Source of the DNA: Salinisphaera shabanensis E1L3A
Lineage (GTDB): Bacteria > Pseudomonadota > Gammaproteobacteria > Nevskiales > Salinisphaeraceae
Length of the DNA stretch: 64,000 nucleotides
Direction: 5' to 3'
Assembly (NCBI RefSeq): GCF_000215955.2
Contig: NZ_AFNV02000018.1
Location: 1-64,000 of the forward strand
In this document: positions 57,451 to 64,000 of the stretch, one piece after another
How the letters are laid out: every line of letters starts with the position of its first letter
Numbering within the stretch: the first letter of the stretch is position 1
Program-made: the position numbers and the translations under genes
Notes under the pieces: model-generated
The model's database searches: none
Told to the model about the DNA's origin: nothing
Seen by the model: the letters and a program-made list of their open reading frames with translations, nothing else

Positions 57451-58740
57451 ATGGCGCTGCCGGCCGACAACGATACCCGTTTCTCCTGGCTGCTTATCGC
57501 CGTGTTCTGGGCAACGCTGGCGTTTGCGCTGCTGCCCGACGGCCTCGACTGGGCGCGCGACACGACCCTGGAGAACGCCCAGCAGGGTTCGCTGATCCGG
57601 CGCCTGCAATGGATGTCGCCCTTCATGATCTGCGCGCTCATCGTTTGGCTTCGACGCGGCGTGGCGTGGCGTGTTGTGCGCCACGTCGACCCATTTCTAT
57701 TGCTGTTCGTCGGCTGGGCCATCCTCAGCCTGGGCTGGTCCGATTATCCGGACGTGACCGTGCGCAAGCTCGTGCTGCTGATCGGCACTCTCCTGATCGC
57801 GCTTGCATTTCAGGTCGCGGCCTGGCGCCCGGCGCGGCTACGCCAGCATACCCGTGCTTGTCTGACGGCCGTGGTCGTGGCATCGATCGTTGCCGTCTTC
57901 GTGATTCCGCATATCGCACGCGTGGCCGGCTACGACAACGCCTGGACCGGTATCACTCGCAGCAAGAACCATCTGGGCATGGCCGCAGGTTTGATGATGG
58001 TGCTGTGGATGCATGGGTTCGCGATCGGTGAGGTACGCGCGCTGCCCGCGCTGGCCTGGGCGGCGCTCGCGGCGCTAACCCTGATCATGGCGCGCAATGC
58101 CACGGCCCTGCTGTGCGTAGTGGCCGTACTGCCGCCCCTATGGCTGTTCTTTCGACCGGTCGTCTCGCTACGCAGGCTGTTCTTGCGAAGTATGCTTGCG
58201 CTCGCGGCGGTCATCGTCAGCACCTGCTTCGTCGTGCTTGTTACCTACGGCGTGCCCGGTTGGCGCGATATCGTTTCGCCTGTGGCAAACGCGGTCGGTC
58301 GCGATGTGACGTTTACCGGACGCCTGGAAATCTGGCGGCTCGTGTATGCCGAAGTCGTGAAACATCCCTGGCTGGGGACCGGCTTTCAGGCGTTCTGGCT
58401 TGGCGCGGGCGGCCCGGCCCCCTGGGTGACACAGGATCTTTACGGCGGGCTCTGGCAGGCGCACAACGGCTATCTGGATGTGGTCAACGAACTGGGGATT
58501 TCGGGGCTGCTTCTTGCGCTGGGTTTCTGGGCCAACACGATTCGCCGTGGCGTGACATTGTTGCCTGCGTGGCGTGCGGAAGCCGCCTGGGTACTGGCAT
58601 TCATGGTGTTCCTGGCGATCGCCAATATCGCTGAATCCAGTTTTTTCCGACCGATCCATTTCATGTTTCTGCTATCGATCCACGCGAGCCTTGCGCTTGC
58701 ACGCCTGCGCGCGATCGATCCTTCGGATGAATCGCAATGA
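57451..58740 (+). CDS. O-antigen ligase/Wzy-type polymerase
   Basis: A 429-residue polytopic membrane protein (about ten helices) with the Wzy_C-type segment TFTGRLEIWRLVYAEVVKHP and a following WLGTGFQAFW, found in O-antigen ligases and polymerases. In an exopolysaccharide operon it most likely polymerises repeat units. The ATG at 57451 is preferred over the overlapping TTG at 57442. Its stop overlaps the next ATG. Confidence 0.88.
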   Translation: MALPADNDTRFSWLLIAVFWATLAFALLPDGLDWARDTTLENAQQGSLIRRLQWMSPFMICALIVWLRRGVAWRVVRHVDPFLLLFVGWAILSLGWSDYPDVTVRKLVLLIGTLLIALAFQVAAWRPARLRQHTRACLTAVVVASIVAVFVIPHIARVAGYDNAWTGITRSKNHLGMAAGLMMVLWMHGFAIGEVRALPALAWAALAALTLIMARNATALLCVVAVLPPLWLFFRPVVSLRRLFLRSMLALAAVIVSTCFVVLVTYGVPGWRDIVSPVANAVGRDVTFTGRLEIWRLVYAEVVKHPWLGTGFQAFWLGAGGPAPWVTQDLYGGLWQAHNGYLDVVNELGISGLLLALGFWANTIRRGVTLLPAWRAEAAWVLAFMVFLAIANIAESSFFRPIHFMFLLSIHASLALARLRAIDPSDESQ

Positions 58741-60182
58741 TCAACCGACTCGGCGTCCTGGGTGGTTCCATTCTTGCCAGACGGCTCGCCCTGGGCTGCG
58801 TGTTATCACTGGCCGCCGGATCGGCAAGCGCTGCCCTCACCGCCGAGGTGATCCTGCCGCCGATCGAGGCGGCCGAGGCCAATGCCAGCGTATTCGCCAC
58901 CCCGCTCGCCGCCACCGGTTCGAGCGTTTATACCGTCAACGTCGAGCCCGGCACACGCGCCGTGCCGTTACACCACTTCGGCTTTCATACCGTCGTGCGA
59001 AAAGGCGTGCGCGATGCCGACGGCCGCTGGTCGTGGCGCTCGCACCTGCTCGATGCCGATACCGCGAATGACCCTTATCACACCGCGGCGTCGATCGGGC
59101 TCGACCGCAAAGGCTTCGTGCATGTCGCCTACGACATGCACAACCTGCCCTGGCAATATTCGGTCTCGGCACAACCGGAAGCTATCGACCGTTTCGTCTT
59201 TCGTGGCCAGCGTGTTTCCGAGAAAGCGCGCTGGGGCAGCCAGAACAGACGCGTCGAGTTCCCTGCGCCGGGCACCGCCGCCATTCCGGGCACCCAGGTC
59301 ACCTATCCATCGTTCTTCAACGATCGTGACGGTCGGCTCTATGTCACCTATCGCTATGCCGTGCGCCCGGCGCGGACATGGTCACAACGACTGTTCTCCG
59401 GTGGACTTGCCCGCTATGACGAGACCTCCCGTAGCTGGAACGCCATTGGCGGCGATTTGAGCGTGGGCCGCGACGACATCCAACTGCCGCCTGGTCGTGC
59501 GGAGTATGTCAGCCAACCGTTCATCAGCGAGCCGGGCTGGTGGGTCTATCAGATGCGCCTGGCCTTCGACGCCGACAACGGCATGCATGTGGCCTGGCTC
59601 TGGCGCCGTGGTGACTCTGGCGTAGATCAGAACTTCGCCAGCTATGCGTATATGCCTGCCGGCAGCGATACGGCCTATAACGCGGCGGGTAAGCGCTACC
59701 AGCTGCCTATCGATCTCGCCGCGGCCAGCCGTGTGGCGCCGCGACGTATCGCCGAGCTGGCGCCGGATGGTCTCTATAGCCCGGCCCGTATCAGCGTCAG
59801 CGCAGACGGCCACCCGGTGGTCGCGCTGCAGTCGGTGCACGGGCCGCGTTATCGATCCCGGCTCGCGGATGGTCAGTGGTCCGATCCCGAGCCCGTGCCG
59901 AATCAGGCATTCGAACAGCACTACGACGCCAGTGGCCATGAGTGGGCGTTCGCGACCGGACTGACGGTATTGCGTCGCACGGTCGACCGCAGTGGCCGCC
60001 CCACGGGCGCATGGCAAACGCTCTACAAGGGCGATGCACGCGACGGGACTGCGCTGTGTCATACTCGGGCCATCCCGGCGCCCGAAGGCAGCGGTGCGGT
60101 GTTCTATATCCACGCCAATGTGCTCGACGACGGCAAGTGTCGCGACGATCGCGTGACGATTGTCCGGCTGAGTACGCAATAA
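58737..60182 (+). CDS. Secreted BNR-4 repeat protein, possible polysaccharide lyase
   Basis: A 481-residue secreted protein. The signal peptide ends near SASA (residue 32). The rest is a BNR_4-type seven-bladed propeller like ulvan-lyase families PL24/PL25. H115 (DPYHTAAS), H135 (YDMHNLPW), Y190 (VTYPSFF) and R206 (VTYRYAVR) lie at spacings (20 and 16) that match the catalytic His-His and Tyr-Arg pairs I recall for PL25, though the distance between the pairs differs. It may trim or degrade the polymer made by this operon. It overlaps the polymerase-like gene. Confidence 0.78.
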   Translation: MINRLGVLGGSILARRLALGCVLSLAAGSASAALTAEVILPPIEAAEANASVFATPLAATGSSVYTVNVEPGTRAVPLHHFGFHTVVRKGVRDADGRWSWRSHLLDADTANDPYHTAASIGLDRKGFVHVAYDMHNLPWQYSVSAQPEAIDRFVFRGQRVSEKARWGSQNRRVEFPAPGTAAIPGTQVTYPSFFNDRDGRLYVTYRYAVRPARTWSQRLFSGGLARYDETSRSWNAIGGDLSVGRDDIQLPPGRAEYVSQPFISEPGWWVYQMRLAFDADNGMHVAWLWRRGDSGVDQNFASYAYMPAGSDTAYNAAGKRYQLPIDLAAASRVAPRRIAELAPDGLYSPARISVSADGHPVVALQSVHGPRYRSRLADGQWSDPEPVPNQAFEQHYDASGHEWAFATGLTVLRRTVDRSGRPTGAWQTLYKGDARDGTALCHTRAIPAPEGSGAVFYIHANVLDDGKCRDDRVTIVRLSTQ

Positions 60183-60183
60183 C

Positions 60184-61341
60184 GTGTCGATGCGCGTACT
60201 CATTCATGCCCCCTGGCCCGCCGAATACACGGCCGAACTCGCAGCCGCGCTGGGCGCGCGCGACGACATCGAACGTCTGTGTCTGGTCGTGCGCCGCGAT
60301 TTTGCCTATGCAGAGGCCGCCGGCTGTGCCGTGGCGCGCTGTTATCCCGCGGCACGGATCAAGCGCGGCCGCTTGCAGAAACTCACGGCGCATGCGGTCG
60401 CGCTGGCACGCACCGCGGCCTGTATCTGGCGTGAACGCCCGGATGTCCTGCATGTTCAGGCTCTGCACCAGCCGCTGCTCGACTGGCCGCTGCTCGTCAT
60501 CGCGCGTCTGCGCGGGGCACGACTGGTGTGGACCGCGCACAACAGCCTGCCGCACGAGAGCGGTCGCTTCGATGCCGCGCTGTTTCGCCGCATTTATCGC
60601 CATGTCGATGCCGTGATCGCCCATACGCGTTTCACCGCCGACACCCTGGTCCGCGAACTCGATGTCCGTAACGCGAAAGTGCATGTAATCGCCCACGGCC
60701 CGCTCACACTCGGCGCAGCGCCGGCACCGGCGCGGGACCAGGCGCGCCGGGCGCTGGGCATCGCCGACGATACGTTCATGCTGCTACTGTTCGGCCGGCT
60801 GCGCCCCTACAAGGGCCTCGACCTGCTGCTGGCGGCGCTCGACAGACTGCAGGACCCCTATATGCATCTGGTCGTGGCCGGCGAAGATGCTTTCGGCGAT
60901 GCCACAGGCCAGCTGCAAGGACGTGATGACGTCAGCGCGGATCTGCGCCGCGTGGACGATGAAAGCACGGCTCGGTATTTCGCTGCAGCCGATCTGGTGG
61001 TGCTGCCCTATCGGCGTATCGATCAATCCGGTGTGCTAATGCTGGCGCTCACGTATCGCAGCGCCGTGTTGGCCAGTGATATCGGCGGGTTGGCCGAATC
61101 CATCGATAACGAACGCACCGGGTTTCTGCTCGACCCGGTCGATGCCGAAACGCTCGCGGCACGGCTGGCCGATATCAAATCCCGCCCGGACGCACTGGCC
61201 GATGTCCGCCGCCAGATCGCCGCGGACGAAGACGGCCAGCGTGGCTGGCCGACCCTGGCCGAACGTACCGCAGACGTTTATCGAAGCGCCATCTCGCGCG
61301 GCGGCGCAAGCTCCAACACCGATCAATCAAGAAGACCATGA
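60184..61341 (+). CDS. GT4-family glycosyltransferase
   Basis: A 385-residue GT-B glycosyltransferase. The C-terminal half has the GT4 pattern LLLFGRLRPYKGLDLLLAAL, LPYRRIDQSGVLMLALTY and ASDIGGLAE, binding a nucleotide sugar. The N-terminal half supplies the acceptor site. GTG at 60184 and ATG at 60190 are both possible starts. It presumably adds a sugar to the lipid-linked repeat unit; donor and linkage are unknown. Confidence 0.9.
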   Translation: MSMRVLIHAPWPAEYTAELAAALGARDDIERLCLVVRRDFAYAEAAGCAVARCYPAARIKRGRLQKLTAHAVALARTAACIWRERPDVLHVQALHQPLLDWPLLVIARLRGARLVWTAHNSLPHESGRFDAALFRRIYRHVDAVIAHTRFTADTLVRELDVRNAKVHVIAHGPLTLGAAPAPARDQARRALGIADDTFMLLLFGRLRPYKGLDLLLAALDRLQDPYMHLVVAGEDAFGDATGQLQGRDDVSADLRRVDDESTARYFAAADLVVLPYRRIDQSGVLMLALTYRSAVLASDIGGLAESIDNERTGFLLDPVDAETLAARLADIKSRPDALADVRRQIAADEDGQRGWPTLAERTADVYRSAISRGGASSNTDQSRRP

Positions 61342-61351
61342 AGATGCCGGC

Positions 61352-62569
61352 ATGAGCGCCCAGACCCAAGCAAACGAGCACGCGCCCACCCGCGCCCACG
61401 TGCTGATCATCGTCGAGAACCTGCCGTTGCCTTTCGACCGGCGTGTCTGGCAACAGGCCGGCGCATTGCGGGATGCGGGCTATGCGGTATCGATCATCTG
61501 CCCGACCGCCGAAGGCTATCGGGAGCGCTATGTCGAAATCGACGGCATCGCCATTCATCGTCACCCGCTGCCGAACCTGCCCGGCGCTGGCTGGGCGTAT
61601 CCGCTGGAATATGCCGCAGCGTTGTTCTGGCAGCTGCGCTTGACGACACGTATCGCCCGCCGGCGGCGCGTCGACGTGATCCATGCCTGCAACCCGCCCG
61701 ACACCATCTTTCTCGTGGCCGGGCTCGCACGGCCTTTCGGCGTACGCTTCCTGTTCGATCATCACGACCTCTGCCCGGAGCTGTTCGTGGCGAAGTTCGG
61801 GCGCAGCGGGGTGATGTATCGCCTGATGCGCGCGCTGGAGCGCGCCACCTTCGCGCTCGCCAAGGTATCGATCGCGACCAACGACTCGTTCAAGCAGATT
61901 GCCTGCACGCGCGGCGGCATGGCCGAGGAAGACGTTTTCGTGGTGCGTAGCGGGCCCAACCTCGACCGTATCCGGGCCCTCGATCCCGACCCGTCCTTGC
62001 GCAAGGGGCGCGCCCATCTGGTCGGTTATGTCGGTGTCATGGGCGAACAGGAAGGTTTGGACGATCTGCTGCGTATGGTCGCCGATATCGTGCATGAGCG
62101 CGGGCGCACGGATATCCAGTTCTGCCTGGTCGGTTTTGGCCCGTCGTTGAAGAGCCTGCGCACGCTCGCAAAACAGCTGCTCATCGACGAATACGTGGAT
62201 TTCCCGGGCCGTCTGGACGGCGATGCACTCATGCGTGTGCTCTCGTCGGCCGATATCTGTATTAGCCCTGATCCCAAGAACGAGATGAACGACCATTCCA
62301 CGATGAACAAGATTCTGGAATACATGGCGCTGGGCAAGGCGCTTGTCCAGTACGACCTCATCGAAGGCCGCGCCTCGGCGGCCGATGCGGCGCTGTATGC
62401 CCGTGCCGGTGATCGTCGTGATTTCGCTGACAAGATACTCGAGCTGATCGATGACCCGGCGCTGCGACAGCAACTGGGTGATATCGGCCGACGCCGTATC
62501 GAGGACCTGCTCGCCTGGCATCACGAAGTGCCGAAGCTGCTGGCGGCCTACGACCGCGTGCTGTCATGA
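61352..62569 (+). CDS. GT4-family glycosyltransferase
   Basis: A 405-residue GT-B glycosyltransferase with ENLPLPFDRRVWQQAGALRD near the N-terminus and LVGYVGVMGEQEGLDDLLRM at the start of the nucleotide-sugar domain; SSADICISPDPKNEMNDHST matches the EPS GT4 family. The ATG at 61352 is chosen since earlier in-frame codons lie inside the previous gene. It overlaps the GT2 gene by four bases. Confidence 0.92.
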   Translation: MSAQTQANEHAPTRAHVLIIVENLPLPFDRRVWQQAGALRDAGYAVSIICPTAEGYRERYVEIDGIAIHRHPLPNLPGAGWAYPLEYAAALFWQLRLTTRIARRRRVDVIHACNPPDTIFLVAGLARPFGVRFLFDHHDLCPELFVAKFGRSGVMYRLMRALERATFALAKVSIATNDSFKQIACTRGGMAEEDVFVVRSGPNLDRIRALDPDPSLRKGRAHLVGYVGVMGEQEGLDDLLRMVADIVHERGRTDIQFCLVGFGPSLKSLRTLAKQLLIDEYVDFPGRLDGDALMRVLSSADICISPDPKNEMNDHSTMNKILEYMALGKALVQYDLIEGRASAADAALYARAGDRRDFADKILELIDDPALRQQLGDIGRRRIEDLLAWHHEVPKLLAAYDRVLS

Positions 62570-63507
62570 GCGGGTGTGATCTTAAGCCGAGCCAGCCGCC
62601 GTCGATTCTGGTGATTTCACCGGTGCGCGACGAAGCACGATTCATCGAGGCAGCAATCGATAGCCTTAGCGCGCAAACGATACGGCCGACGGCCTGGGTG
62701 ATCGTCAACGACGGCTCGAGCGACGACACCGCTGCAATCGCCAGGTCGCGAGCGGCCGAGACCGATTTCATTCATGTGGTGGACAAGCCGGATCGCGGTC
62801 ACCGCCAGGTCGGCTCCGGCGTGATCGAGGCCTTCAATTACGGTCTCGCAGCCGCCCCGGTGAGCGACTGGGACTTCATCGTCAAGCTAGATGCGGATAT
62901 CACCTACGGCCCACGCTATATCGAACGCATGCTCGCCGAATTTGCCGCGGACGAAAAACTGGCTGCGGTGTCGGGACGGGTGTACCGGCCCGAGCCGGGC
63001 GGCGATGTCGAGGAACGCAAGAGCCCCGACATGGTGTGTGGGCCCTTCAAGTTCTATCGACGCGCAGCCTTCGAAGCCATCGGTGGCTTCGAGCAGACGC
63101 TGCAATGGGACGGCATCGATATCCACCGCGCCCGCATGACCGGCTGGCGTACCCGCAACATCTCCGATCCCGATGCCCGCATCCATCATCATCGGCTGAT
63201 GGGGTCGTCGCAGGTGAGCATCGTCCACGGCCGGCTACGCTGGGGGCGCGGCATTCATTTCATGGGCTACCACCCGGCCTATGCGGTCGCATCGGGCGTC
63301 TATCGCATGCGTGACTGGCCCTATGTGGTGGGCGGACTGCTGATTATTGCTGGCTATTTCAGTGCAGCCGCGCGCGGTGCCGAGCGTTATCCCGATCCCG
63401 CCTTTCGGGCCGATCTGCGTCGTTGGCAGCGGCGGCAGCTCGCCGGGCTGCCGCGCGCTCTACTGCGTGCGGGGCTGCGTCGCGGTAGTAAAAGGCGCGG
63501 GCCATGA
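62566..63507 (+). CDS. GT2-family glycosyltransferase
   Basis: A 313-residue GT-A glycosyltransferase. VISPVRDEARFIEAAIDSL and VNDGSSDDTAAIA form the nucleotide-binding part, and LDADITYGP contains the DxD metal motif. A short hydrophobic stretch near residue 260 may associate it with the membrane. The stop overlaps the next ATG. Confidence 0.92.
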   Translation: MSGCDLKPSQPPSILVISPVRDEARFIEAAIDSLSAQTIRPTAWVIVNDGSSDDTAAIARSRAAETDFIHVVDKPDRGHRQVGSGVIEAFNYGLAAAPVSDWDFIVKLDADITYGPRYIERMLAEFAADEKLAAVSGRVYRPEPGGDVEERKSPDMVCGPFKFYRRAAFEAIGGFEQTLQWDGIDIHRARMTGWRTRNISDPDARIHHHRLMGSSQVSIVHGRLRWGRGIHFMGYHPAYAVASGVYRMRDWPYVVGGLLIIAGYFSAAARGAERYPDPAFRADLRRWQRRQLAGLPRALLRAGLRRGSKRRGP

Positions 63508-64000
63508 TGAAGCTCGGTACCCGTACATTTTCGGCACCGATTTTCCATGGGTTGATCTATGGCGGGCTGAGCACCGCCCTGCTGCTGCTGATCGCGACGT
63601 TCTCCGAACAGGGCGTCAGTGAAAACGATCGTGAACTCGCCGCACTGGCGTTCGTGACCATCGGCCTGGTGTTCAGCCGCTACAACCTGATCTGGAAGTG
63701 GCATGTCGGGCGCGCCGGATCGATCGGCACCGGCGTCATGATCAGCTGGTTTCTGTGTGCTGCGGGACTGGTATTCCTGGGCTTTCTGACCCGGCGCACC
63801 GGCGAATACGAGCGCCGCGTGATCCTGCTCTGGCTCGTGCTTACTCCCATGCTGTTCGTACTGGTGCATCACATCATTCGGTATGCCTTCTTCCGGTTCT
63901 TTCCGGATTCCATGAAATCGCGCACCGCGGTCATCGTATTCGTGAGCGAAGACGCACAACGCCTGGCCCATATTCTCGGCGCGCTCGACGTGCCCAAATT
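63504..64000 (+). CDS. Polyprenyl sugar-phosphate transferase, N-terminal part (WcaJ-like)
   Basis: The first about 165 residues of a gene cut by the right edge. Four to five transmembrane segments (about 12-33, 45-62, 76-97, 105-128) are followed by a cytosolic Rossmann-like start (RTAVIVFVSEDAQRLAHIL), the layout of WcaJ/CpsE-type initiating transferases, which place the first sugar phosphate on undecaprenyl phosphate. The catalytic C-terminal domain is outside the window, so the assignment rests on layout and context. Confidence 0.75.
   Translation, partial: MMKLGTRTFSAPIFHGLIYGGLSTALLLLIATFSEQGVSENDRELAALAFVTIGLVFSRYNLIWKWHVGRAGSIGTGVMISWFLCAAGLVFLGFLTRRTGEYERRVILLWLVLTPMLFVLVHHIIRYAFFRFFPDSMKSRTAVIVFVSEDAQRLAHILGALDVPK

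Overview
This window looks like the chromosome of a high-GC gammaproteobacterium. It is probably a halotolerant, facultatively autotrophic lineage such as Salinisphaera; that name is an inference from gene content, not a database match. Supporting observations are a red-type (form IC) RuBisCO with CbbX, a ybgC-tolQRAB-pal-cpoB block next to ruvCAB, a full ccmABCDEFGHI set, and strongly acidic linkers such as the one in the 2-oxoglutarate dehydrogenase E2 subunit.

Bases 1-24215 are mostly plus-strand and metabolic. After a less GC-rich methyltransferase gene come two Calvin-cycle units: transketolase, class I aldolase and phosphoribulokinase, then cbbLSX, with cbbR convergent to the first unit and divergent from the second. 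Next is a molybdenum hydroxylase operon: XdhC-type chaperone, MocA-type cytidylyltransferase and a Tat-exported PaoABC-like three-subunit oxidoreductase. An orphan response regulator with a degraded receiver follows. A quinoprotein alcohol oxidation cluster then runs from 16634 to 24215: a small periplasmic protein, a XoxF-type lanthanide dehydrogenase, cytochrome c, metallo-hydrolase, SoxYZ-like carrier, XoxJ-like binding protein and two further periplasmic proteins. Together these genes could oxidise an alcohol and an aldehyde in the periplasm and supply electrons, and possibly CO2, to the Calvin cycle.

Bases 24237-29038 hold assorted genes: a DUF302 protein, tRNA-Leu(UAG), an acetolactate-synthase-like enzyme, a thioesterase, gloA, tRNA-Lys(UUU) and queC.

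Bases 29039-54060 form a long minus-strand housekeeping block. In transcription order from the right it contains tRNA-Leu(UAA), ccmABCDEFGHI, a MaoC-like gene, galU, sucA-sucB-lpd, kup, yebC-ruvC-ruvA-ruvB, and ybgC-tolQ-tolR-tolA-tolB-pal-cpoB. Many of these genes overlap by a few bases and are probably translationally coupled.

From 54481 to the right edge a plus-strand exopolysaccharide operon begins: Wza-like lipoprotein, Wzz/GumC-like co-polymerase, a BY-kinase-like ATPase with an altered Walker A motif, a Wzy/ligase-like membrane protein, a secreted BNR-type protein that may be a polysaccharide lyase, two GT4 and one GT2 glycosyltransferases, and a truncated initiating sugar-phosphate transferase. 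galU in the minus-strand block could supply UDP-glucose.

I saw no CRISPR array, insertion sequence, integrase or prophage gene.
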